This document shows positions 37,701 through 50,300 of a DNA stretch of 64,000 bases, piece after piece (the first letter of the stretch is position 1; each line of letters opens with the position of its first letter). Source of the stretch: Siphonodentalium dalli. Lineage: Eukaryota; Mollusca; Scaphopoda; Gadilida; Siphonodentaliidae. Both the position numbers and the translations under genes were made by a program. Under the pieces are notes generated by a model. The model did not search any database and was not told the origin of the DNA. It was given only the letters and a program-made list of their open reading frames with translations. Location of the stretch: positions 40,613,503-40,677,502 of the forward strand of contig CP136065.1 in assembly GCA_032622095.1 (NCBI GenBank), read 5' to 3'.

Positions 37701-40700
37701 ACTGTTTCCGTTACGAAATGGTAGATTTCACACAGCACAGCACAGCATCGAAGACGCATGTCCGGAAATGCTTCTATCGATTAATATTGATTATATTTAG
37801 AATATTTTCGGGTCTAAAAACGTGTGGTTGTTTAGCTAACGAACAATAGCGGTGACTGTTAACAGGGACCAGAAATGTTATTGTGTAATTTTGTCACAAA
37901 TAAACGTTAATTAGACTCATTGGAATACAACAATACAATCAATCCGGGGCATTTGACGCTCGGAACGTAGTTATGAGAACAGCCTAATGGTCTCTGTCGC
38001 CCGCCTGAATGGTTTGTTATAAAAATAGAACAAAAATGTCCCAATTAATCATTTCATTTCATAATAAAATATTCGAAATAAAATCAATATTAATTGATAG
38101 AAGCGTTTCCAATCAGTGGTCTTCAATTCATATTTATTATTTTATACCGACGTAACTATTTCAAATTTGTTATTTAAAGAGATAATCCATCTTTAACAAT
38201 ATACTAATCATATTGAAAGATTGAGTGGATCCTTACCAAACATGAAATGCATGCGATGGTGACCACTTGTAAAGGGACGTCACTCCAGGGAGTCATATTC
38301 GCACCTTACTCGTATTTAAATTCGCGCAGTACTATTTTTCGCGCACCCATCGGTACGCGAATTTAAAACTGAGCGAAAAATAGTACGACTCCTGAGTTTC
38401 AACTAATTAACCACAGGGAAAACAAGATCGAGGGTTAATTGTTGATGAGTTACACGCTTTACGAAAGTTTGGACACTGAATAGACATTTACGCCTATATA
38501 CGTGTAGCCCTATATTTACATTCGGTCAACCAATATAAAAAATCATTATTCAATGCCATGCAAGCGACGTACAAATCATGGTAACGTCGACGACGTTGAA
38601 ATGCTTGTAAGAAATACACATATTCTAGATTGCATGTGCATGAAAGCACGTCCCCTATTCACCACTCTGGAGTGAACATACAGTATGAGTTAGTTAGGTC
38701 ATCTCAACCCACAGCCAAGTGTTGATTTTTCTGGAGTCAGTTTCCTTCTCGGTTGTGGTTTTCTGTTTTCGAGTTTAATTCATTAATGTCCATGCAGTCC
38801 GTAACTATTTCAATATCAGAATAATTATTTGGAGCATATAAACATCCATCATCGCAACAAAATTATAATGCATTTGTGGTTTACATGATGTAAAGCCGCT
38901 GTGATCGTGTTTAATATACTCAAGTATCTTCAGATCCACGACTTTTATGAAAATATATTTGTCAGTTTTAAATTCGCGCATATACGTGCGCGAATTGAAA
39001 GTGCGCGAATTCAAAACTGAGCGAAAAATAGTACTGCGCGAATTTAAATACGAGTAAGGTACATACAAATGTGGTAAAAATTGATTTTCGGACTTGTGTG
39101 AGCCAAGGTGGGCTAAATGTAATAAAAATACTGTGTGATGTGTCCTTTGACATTTAAGTGGAATGCAGACTGATTTCGCACGCATTGGATGCTAATTGAC
39201 CAATATAAAAATTCACAATCCTCGAAAAATAAGCTGATACACGTGGACAGTCAAAGTTTTAACATGGGATAATTTCCATGTCATGGTTGTTTGGTGCTGT
39301 GCTCGACTGGGCATTATATACCGAGAAGCATATTCCTATGCATATTACTCGAAACAGTATACAGTAATGCCCAAAGTAATTGACGACTTAACCACAGCAG
39401 AATTATGGGTAATTTTTCAGGATTTAGTCGGAAATATGGCTTGTTGCCATTCATCGGAAAGCTCTCGGCGAGAGCTTTCCTATGAATGGCAACAAGCCAT
39501 ATTTCCGACTAAATCCTGAAAAATTACCCATAATTCTGCTGTGGTTAAGTGGTCAATTACTTTGGGCATTGCTGTATGTGCATGTGTACATTGGTATTTC
39601 ACAGGAATTCTGCTTGACTTAGTCTCCCCCATATCACCATTAACCCAAAGCGCGTGCACATATTGTTAAATTTTAGACTATAGGACATTTAAAGCTAGGC
39701 CTGTTCTTAAATAAACCTAGATTTCGGTGGGTTCTTCGAAGAACCAACTTAGGATTTGGTTACAGATGGAACCAAAGCAGTGTGGAACCAAACTCTTTAG
39801 TTCTATATTGGTATTTGGTTCCATGTGGACCCAAATTGGGAGCTGTTTTCTTAGAGTGTGTTCTCGGCCTGTTCTCGGCACTAGTGGATCACACATTAGT
39901 GCATGGTATAGGTTACAAGAACTAATTATATAGAGTTACGCTTCTTGAAGTAGTGTGATTCGAGTCAGCATGACAACAAATTCTGGCCTCTGATTAGTCG
40001 ATTATCATGAGGGAAGTTTCCCAGAAAATCATAGCCTGCGGAAATATGGCGATAATTTATGTTTAGGTGGCCATGCACGAAGAGTCTGGTGGGGTTCCTA
40101 TAAGTTACGGAAGTTGTCTGGGTATTGTATGCTGCTGAGTTTTGTGCAGTAAATGGGGTAATTGTTGAAATGCAAGAATATCGTTTGAAAAAAAATACCT
40201 ATAAGGGCGCGTTTGTTGTCACGTGCAGTCTGGTGTATCGGATGACGTTCTAATGGAAAAAAATGACCACTTGAAGCTCAAATAGGCTTAACCCATGGCC
40301 GGCGGGACTTAGGTAACGCTGTCGCCCATGGAATATAATTAGTTGTTTGTAACATATACGGTTTGTGAACACATCACGAACGCGGATTCTAATGCATCCG
40401 TAGAGGGTCTACCATTTGTGTTGTATAGCGCATGGGTCGATCGGCACCGTATAAACCATTATTATGAATTTATGCACATGATTATATTATGCGGAAATCG
40501 CTATATATAGAGAGGGTTCTTCATGTAAATATATGCACATTTGATGCGAATGAGAATTAATATATAGGACGCGTTGATTGGCTGAGTTGTAGTCTCCAGA
40601 TTTTTCTTAACCGCGATTACCACCAAAATTCAGCTCTGGTTATTCTTTTTCACAGAAATACAAAGAAAATCAGAGGACTTCTGTCCAACCCTCCTGCACT

Positions 40701-43700
40701 TCGCGGCCTATTACGGGTTAGATGAGCTTGCGTCATGCTTGATGGAATCTGCGTACGGCCCGCGAGCATTCATGATAGAGAACAAATTCGGTCACAATCC
40801 TGGTGATCTGGCAGACTTATCCGGCCGCGAGCGTCTCGCCGAGTACTTCCGTTCTTATATGGTTTGTATGACATCACTCCCTTTATTATCTTAATTATTA
40901 TTAGAGGAGCGAATGTTCTTAGTACCCTTTATGTTCTCAATATATTGTTCTATATTCAGATTTAAAAATATGGGATGAAATCAGATGAAATGACTATTCT
41001 TTTAATGTAGCAATGTTCAGATGATATGATACGCTGTTTACGTTTATCACATAATTATAGCTCCTAAACACGGCCTCATATTTTTAGTGATACACATGTG
41101 TATTATCGGCACGCACAGTGACATAAGAGCTTTGCACAATGATATCGATCAATTATGTCAATTAGAATATAATTATGATATTCAATTTGTGCTGGGCTAT
41201 TTACTGTTGACTATGAACTAGACATTGCGTGATAACGATGGTTGAACAATTTTGTCAACATGAAAAGACACATTTAAAATGGAACTAAATTTTTTCTTGA
41301 AATTGTAATGATTTCCCATTTGGTTGTGATCAGTAAATCAATATTAATTGTGTTGAACCCCAGCCGTTGCGAGATCGTTTTTCCTTGCTAAAATGTTATT
41401 ATGTGATAAACAGGATCTGAAATATGTCGCAATTCTATTCGAAATGTATTAACCCTTTACCCAACAGAAGGGCCCTGTGCCAATGCATTCTCTTATATAT
41501 GCGAGTCGACCATAGGTCGCCTCGCATATATAAGAGAATGCATTGGCTTAACACATTAAAAATTATAAAATTGTTAAAGAATGTAAGAAAAAATGGTAAA
41601 AAGTGTTAAAAAAGATTGTTTTTAGGCCAATGCATTCTCTTATATATGCGAGGCGACCTATGGTCGACTCGCATATATAAGAGAATGCATTGGCACAGGG
41701 CATAACTGTAACTATCACAATGTGGTCAAGGAGCCGGTTCCAATGATATCCATATTTGTATGGTTCTATTGAGACAGACCGAAGATATTTTAGGCTGTTG
41801 AAGCTTTATTTGGCCGGTTTTGGCCGGTTTTGGCCGGTTTGTTGGGTAAAGGGTTAATCTCGTCCACTAAATTCAATCCGAGCCTCGCTTTTATAGGCTT
41901 GCTGTACGTTCTTACACTGGCAAGTTAGTACGGCATTCTGTCGCACGCATTTCGGTACAGAAAGCTACAATATGCCAGAAACCGAATGTAACAATGCTTA
42001 TAAAATGCATCCTCATCACAGCTAACTACATGAGAAGTAAAAAAAACTATGTAGTTCCGCTATAGTAGCGACACTTTCGAAATTTGCGTGTAAAGATCAT
42101 ACAGTTATCTCGCAAGAATCAACCATACAGGTGTTTTAAGGCAATGTGTTATTTGCACCGTTACCTGTGGAACTACCGAAATTATTCTGCTCATGCCGCT
42201 ATCTTTGGTAAATATGCATTGTATATGCATGTTGGCGTTCATATTCTGGCACCGTATATATGGTTTTCTTTGAGAACATGCATGTCTGCAAAAAATGCCG
42301 TGCAAGTTTGCCCACACGAGAGGACGCCAATCGGTTGCACAGAGTATGGTCACGATGTACACCACATTCACGTAGTATAAGCTAACATTTTCCCATTTCA
42401 ATAAAAAATGCCATGCCAGCCACCTCGATGGTATATATTACACGTCTACCCGGTTAGACTGGCATAACCCATGTATATGTACACTGTATTATTTATCTAT
42501 CAGTTTCATATCCAACTCTCCGATGTCGGTCATTTGATAATTAATCGTGTATGATTTTCCACAGGCTATGAAAACTGTTACAACCTCTTATGTAGATATG
42601 TTAAAACCACAAGACCTATACATGGCACCATCGAGTGGAACGGGTACGTAATATTATATTTCGTTCGCTATGGCTATTTTCATTTTCTATTTGGTGTAAA
42701 CAATATTTATTCTCAGTTCATGTTTTTACATACATATATATTTTGACATACATATGTTACAGAGAGAGAGAGAGAGCGAGAGAGAGGAAGAGAGAGAGAG
42801 AGAAATAGAGAGGGGAGGGAGAGAGATAGAGGTAGAGGCAGAGGAGAGATAGGGAGGGAGTGATAGAGAGGAGAGAGAGAGTGCGAAAAAGAGAGGGAGA
42901 GAGAGGAGAGAGATAGCGAGAGATAGATAGGAGAGAGGAAGCGAGAGAGAGAGAGAGGGAGGGAGGGAGAGAGAGAGAGGATAGGATAGAGGGAGATAGA
43001 GAGAGAAAGAGAGAGAGAGGGAATGTATAGTTAACCTACATATAACACCAGGCGCAAAGTGCGTCTGATCTAAAAAAAATTATATAGAAACAGAAACCAC
43101 ACAGAAACCCGTCAACTTAATTTCTAAACAATCAATTTACTGCTAAATCCAGGAAAATATCACTACGTAATTATTTTTAACACTGGATATAACGAACCTT
43201 TGAAATGAAATATATCATGAGTTGTAAGAATGACTGAGTGATATGACGATGAGTTGTAAGAATGACTGAGTGATATGACGATGAGTTGTAAGAATGACTG
43301 AGTGATATGACGATGAGTTGTAAGAATGACTGAGTGATATGACGATGAGTTGTAAGAATGACAGTGATATGACGATTAGTTGTAAGAATGACTGAGTGAT
43401 ATGACGATGAGTTGTAAGAATGACTGAGTGATATGACGATGAGTTGTAAGAATGACTGAGTGATATGACGATGAGTTGTAAGAATGACTGAGTGATATGA
43501 CGATGAGTTGTAAGAATGACTGAGTGATATGACGATGAGTTGTAAGAATGACTGAGTGATATGACGATGAGTTGTAAGAATGACTGAGTGATATGACGAT
43601 GAGTTGTAAGAATGACTGAGTGATATGACGATGAGTTGTAAGAATGACTGAGTGATATGACGATGAGTTGTAAGAATGACTGAGTGATATGACGATGAGT

Positions 43701-46700
43701 TGTAAGAATGACTGAGTGATATGACGATGAGTTGTAAGAATGACTGAGTGATATGACGATGAGTTGTAAGAATGACTGAGTGATATGACGATGAGTTGTA
43801 AGAATGACTGAGTGATATGACGATGAGTTGTAAGAATGACTGAGTGATATGACGATGAGTTGTAAGAATGACTGAGTGATATGACGATGAGTTGTAAGAA
43901 TGACTGAGTGATATGACGATGAGTTGTAAGAATGACTGAGTGATATGACGATGAGTTGTAAGAATGACTCAGTGATATGACGATGAAATCAATAAGGATG
44001 ATGCATGTGATATAATAACACAATTAATTGGATTAAATTTCAAGCCCTTGCCATCAAAATAGATCAGGCAAAGCACACCACTTGTGATTCAATTATATCC
44101 AAACACCGCGCGTTCAAGTCATACACTCTTTATCCCTTTACCCAACAGAACGACCCTGTGCCAATGCATTCTCTTATATATGCGAGTCGACCATATGTCG
44201 CCTCGCATATATAAGAGAATGCATTGGCTTAACACATTACAAATTATAAAATTGTTAAAGAATGTAAGAAAAAATGGTAAAAAGTGTTAAAATAATTTTT
44301 TTTAGGCCAATGCATTCTCTTATATATGCGAGGCGACCTATGGTCGACTCGCATATATAAGAGAATGCATTGGCACAGGGCATAACTGTAACTATCACAA
44401 TGTGGTCAAGGAGCCGGTTCCAATGATATCCATATTTGTATGGTTCTATTGAGACAGACCGAAGATATTTTAGGCTGTTGAAGCTTTATTTGGCCGGTTT
44501 TGGCCGTTTTGTTGGGTAAAGGGTTATTATATGTAATATATATTTGTGATTCGGTTGGGGTTGGCTCATGTATACCCGACCAGTCAACCTGACACATCTT
44601 TTTCTCTTACTCATGCTCATATATATGTAACACTTATAAGAATATAATGTGAATTGTCCGACAAGTGCATGTACATGTAATTGTATACGTTATTTACATA
44701 GGCGGCTTAATACTCAATCTCATAAATTGGGGTCAGGTTACTACGTTTTGGTTCAACCAGAAATCAGTTTTTGTTCAGATTACAGTGAGTTACCAGTATT
44801 AAGGGTTGTCACTTTGGGCCACTCCTTGCCCCTTGTACCGTCGAGCTAGAGGGTGCCCCAGAATGACCGCCGAGGAGGGGTACCGCCCCTCATCGGCGGC
44901 ACTGTTGGGCATGTCCGGTCGAGCTAGGGTGGCCAAGAGTGACTACCGACATGGGTGCTCCAGAGTGGCAGTCGACCCAGGGGTGGACCACATTCCCCGC
45001 CGGCAAGGGTGCCAACAGAGTGCCCACGAGCCAGGGGTGGTCCAGATTACCAGCCGAGGAGGGGTACCGGCCTCCTCGCTCGGCACGACCCAGAGTGTCC
45101 AATAGGGCAGGGGATGGCCCAGAGTGCCCACCAGGAGGGGTGCCCCAGAGTGCACACGAGTGCAGGGGTGTCACAGAGTGCCCACGAGTGCAGGGGGAGC
45201 ATCAGAGTTCCCGCCGAGGAGGGATATATCCCACCCTCGGCTGGCACCCTGAGACATGCCCCAGAGTGTCCATGATGGCAGACAGAGGCACGAGTGACAT
45301 CGAGAGCAGGGGGGGGGGGCACCAGCGTGGCAGCCGATGAGGGGGTGCGCCGGAGTGCCATGTCCAGAGTGTCCAGGTGTGCCCCAGAGTGACATCGAGG
45401 GCAGGAGGTGCACACAGAGTGACATCGATGAGGGGTGCCCCACAGTGACAGGGTCAACGTGAACAGGGGTGGCCCAGAGTGACCACGAGTCAAGGGCATG
45501 CCCCAGATTACCCACGAACCAGGGTGGGCCAGAGTCAAATATGTTCACAAACAAGACGATATATTTTGACAGAAAACTAACACAGTTCGCGAACAATCCG
45601 ACTTCTCGACTTCTAAGGACAGTGTGTTAGGCGAAGGGCGTTCCCCTTCGCTGTACACACTGGATTTAGAAACCGAGAATTCTGGACGTTCACGAAATGT
45701 GTTACTTTTGATTCCGGAAAGTGTTTTATTTGTACCGTAGTACCATTATCAATACAAATATAGCATAATTTACGCCAAACAATTACTTTTACACCAAATG
45801 GCACATTTCACAATGCTACCGTCTTCGAATATATATTCGAACACTTTCGCTTTTGTTAAAAATGCACTAGTAAACACATTTAGTGAACGTCCCGATTTCT
45901 CGGTTTTTCTTCTAAATCCAGTGTGTACAGCAAAGGGAACGCCCTTCGCATACCACATTGTCATTAGAAGCCGATAACTCGGAATGTGCCACCCCTCTCT
46001 CGTTGACACTGGGCCACCCATGCTCGTGGGTACTCTGTTGGCACCACACAACTGTCGGCGGGGACTCTGGCTCAACTGGCACTCTGTGGATCCCCTGTCG
46101 GGTGTGTGTGTATATATATAGTTTAGTTTGTGTAGTTTGACCAGGCGGTCGACGTTGTCGCAACGGCGAGCCCGTGTGGCGCCCGCTTCGCGCATGCGCA
46201 GACGAGATCTCGGAAACGGTGGAGCTATCGACTTGAAATTTGGTAGGTGAATGTATCTTGCCCCGGATACGAATTTTATCGGGTCGCCGAGCCCGTGCGA
46301 CGCCAGCTTCGCGCATGCGCAGACGAGATCTCGGAAACGGGTGGAGCTATCGACTTGAAATTTGGTATGTGAATGTATCTTGCCCCGGATACGAATTTTA
46401 TCGGGTCGCCGAGTCCATGCGACGCCAGCTTCGCGCATGCGCAGACGAGATCTCGGAAACGGGTGGAGCTATCGACTTGAAATTTGGTATGTGAATGTAT
46501 ATTGCCCCGGATACGAATGTTATCGGGTCGCCGAGCCCATGCGACGCCAGCTTCGCGCATGCGCAGACCAGATATCGGAAACGGGTGGAGCTATCGACTT
46601 ATTATATATTTTGGGAAATCTGTGTGTCTGTCTGTGTGTCTGTCTGTCTGTCTGTTCGCGATGGACTCGAAAACGACCGAGCCGATTTCGATGAAACTTG

Positions 46701-47282
46701 GTATGTGAGGGTACTTTCGGCCGGGGACTGGCATGGGCCTATTAATTTGCCCGTGCGACGTGACATTGACCTTGAAATCGGGTCACTTCAAGGTCAAACG
46801 CCCGAATATCACGGGATTTCGATGAAAATTAGTGTCAAGAGATACTTTCGTATGGAGAGTCTCATAAGCCTATTCATTTTCCCGTGCGACGTGACCTTGA
46901 CCTTGACCTTGAAATCGGGTCAATTCAAGGTCAGATCGCGAATTTTGATGGAATTTCCACGAAATTTGATACATAGGGTTACATTTGTCCACTAAGTGTT
47001 TTGGACGGGTTAAATCGTGACCAAGACCTGACATTGACCTTCAAAATGATCAATTCAAGGTCAAATCTGGTAAAACCGGATGGATTTCGACGGGTACTTT
47101 TGTCGTGTACTTTTGTCCCGGCAGTGTTTTGGATGGGTCAAATCGTGACCCCCACCTCACCTTGACCTTCAAAATGGACAATTGAAGGTCAAATCGCGCA
47201 ATTCGCCGAAAAGCAGAGGGGAAACAGCCCGGACGAAGTCGGGTCCACCTTCTAGTATATATATATATATATATATATATAG

Positions 47283-47337
<55 letters not shown>

Positions 47338-50300
47338 CATTTAATTATTGTTGTGTTGCAAACCATTTCAATTTACCTGACCATGGTGTAAGATTCCATT
47401 TTAGCTTACAGCCAACAGAACAGACACAAATTCTAACCGAGGAGGATGAAACTTAATTTAAATGCTTGGTACGCGAAAATCATTGGATGGCTTTCTCAAA
47501 ACAGATCGCCCTTTTGGATTGAATATCGAATATATTTGCATGTGACTCGTCAGAAACACCCGTGCTTCCCTCTATTGTTCAATCGCCAAAATTTCGAAAT
47601 CGCAAGCATTTCCAAACGCAATTTCACATATTTAAACTCCCAATTGCCTGTGATTCTCGACACACGGGTGATTACATCGCAACATTCTTGGTCGATAAAA
47701 TATGAGTCATGTTGAAAAATTATTAGCAGTAAATGTTCTTCTCATAATCGTTCATGTCTCAATGACAAATCTTAAACTCATTAGCGAGTTCCAAAGATGC
47801 ATTTAGGTAAGAAATCACACTGAGCCCGTTCATGCATACTTAATCTTTTCACAATATATAATATATATATATATATGGAAGTACCATGGTATAGTATTAT
47901 TGTTATGTCTTGGTGCTTTTTATATGTACTTTTCCCAAGTGAACCAGTCGACCGATTGGTAGTAACCTGATCCACCAATTACTCTCTACTACAGGGCAAG
48001 AGTTATACACCAATATACCAGAAAATAGGTATATATCCATGAATAATACTAAAACAAGAAGCCAGTCACCCGAGGAACGTTATATGCCAATGGGTGGTAT
48101 TCTTATTCCCAGTATGACAGAAGAGGAGGAATACGAAATTCTCGGACATAAGGCGTATCCCGTCCCAGAAACGAGAAACGAAGGTATTCTACATATATAT
48201 AATTGCCCGAATACTGTTTTGCTTCAAGAGACGTAATGTACCTATACATATTCTACTATATATTTTGAGACTTCCGTATACATGTATGTGTGTGTATATC
48301 CTTTATAGACTCGAAAACGACTCGACCGATTGAACCCAAACATCCTATCTAATGGTAAAACTCCACGAGAAGTGTCATCGCACCGCTTCTGAGGACGTCC
48401 GAGCACTCCTCCGCCATTCGTCCTGCCACCGTGGTTGGAATTGATGGGTTAACCATCAATAATTAAAGAGCGTTCGTATCTGCGGTGTCGTTGTTAAAGA
48501 GCGTTTATATACACGAGTATAAATACGGCTCAATGGAAACTGGGCATATCGAGACGAAATTTCGTACTTAGGACTTCCAAGGGACGGGGCAGATTTTCGT
48601 CGGGTCAGTTTGTCCGCCTGAGGTGACCTTGACCTTGAAACGGGTACCCACAAATGCCCTTGGGCGATATCTCGGTCGTCAGCGGCGACATCGACGTGAA
48701 ATTTGTTATGTATGGTCAACTCGGGACGGGGAATATTTTTGTCGGGTTATTTTGTCGTGCCTGTACGGGATTACATTGAAAAACAAAATTAATGGATCGA
48801 CCAAAGCCATGGGACCAAACCCGCCAGTGGCGGGCTAATCTGCTAGTATATATATGATTAAACTAATTTAACTGGGGGAATGACCGTTGGAAATGAAGGG
48901 TCTATAAACGCTCTATACCTTTTGGTTTGCATTTTCGGTCGTTTTCATCGGTTAGGCTCCTTAAAATAGCCACATGCAATTAATTTGACGAAATTGAAAT
49001 TATATTTCGCGATTTTTCTACACCCCCCCCCCTCGCCATTGTATGCTACCAGTCCTGACGGTGCTGAAACTGTCTTACTCTCAATCGGAATGTATATAGC
49101 GTTTCTATAAATAAGACCTGCGATTCTGAGGAACGGTACCCACCGAATTTAACTTCTGTTTAAACATGAACTGCTGAACGTGCATGGCGGGTGGTCAAAC
49201 TGTGTCTCGAGGCCGTCCGTCTCCTCGCCGTTTTCCTGTATGTTCCCTCGGTTCCATAAATCCCATGTACAACCTCTAGCATGTGTAAACCTGAGCTCAG
49301 TCGAATGTCTTGGTAAGTAATTTTAGTATGTAAACTACTGTCAACACCTGGTGGTTTTAGAGGCGTCCGTGCCGGAACCTGCGCAAATCATAAGCAACAA
49401 ATATCTCAGGTGTTCTTTTACAAATCGGCCTGTACTTATGTGTGTGGTCCTCAAAGATATACCTCAAGATGTTGTCCAAATTTGGGCTGAAGCGGAATTT
49501 TTGTTCATGTGTAATATTCATTTAAGCTAAAGTCAACAGGAGTCAATCAGATCTAACCAACTCCAGGAAAGGCAAGATAAAATTTCAACACTCGTCACTG
49601 GAAAGCGAACACGAACCACTACGTCAAACCCCAAGTGAATTCATGGGAACGAAAGGACCAGGCAAAGGTACAGCATGCATATATCATATCACATATACAT
49701 TTTGAACTGTCATAGGTTATACGAATACTTAATATTTTTTATTAAAACTGATTATTTGAAAAATCTTCCTTTGTTCAGTGCATTTACCACAATATGGTAA
49801 GAAATTTTCCGCATCTTCTGTTATTTACATATCTGACATAATTATCCTATCTTTTCTGTCAGGTTTCGGTCTATTGTATCGTTTCTTTTCAATCGCCAAT
49901 TTGTAAGTTCATACACTGGCAAATTGCACTGCAAACTGCAAAAATGCCATGCCCGGTTGTCGTTTAGTATAAGCTGGCATTTTTGCCGGCTGCCGACTAG
50001 CTCGTGCTCCGTCGTGGCTGGCTGACAACAATCAACGATGTTTGTGATAACGGCGTGTACCTATTTACCGGTTATCACAAAACGAGGCCACTAACAATAA
50101 TTGCTGGTGTCCCCGTTGTCCTTGGTACGAATTGTGTATCAGAGAGGGGCATTGCTAGAACAGTTTGTTCTCTGCGATTGTCATACACACTTAATTATAC
50201 ATGTATACGCTTCGCCGTTATTCGCGAGGAATCTCATGACTGGGTATAAAGAGTCCCGAAAGTGGTAGTTCTCAAGTCAGAAATGTTGGAGCTAGCTAGG

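Noticed and set aside
39283-39519. 78-codon frame across the intron 3 palindrome
   Set aside because: It arises from the inverted repeat and has no domain.
43376-44023. 215-codon minus-strand open frame
   Set aside because: It is the translation of the 32-bp satellite, repeating every 32 residues. No domain or start context supports it.
44806-45596. Six overlapping GC-rich frames of 94-163 codons
   Set aside because: All frames are open because of the G-rich minisatellite composition; none has a domain.
45770-46694. Frames of up to 222 codons on both strands with repeated blocks
   Set aside because: They follow the 122-bp tandem repeat and a MITE, and appear on both strands.
47050-47391. 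Ile-Tyr repeat frames
   Set aside because: They are translations of the TA microsatellite.
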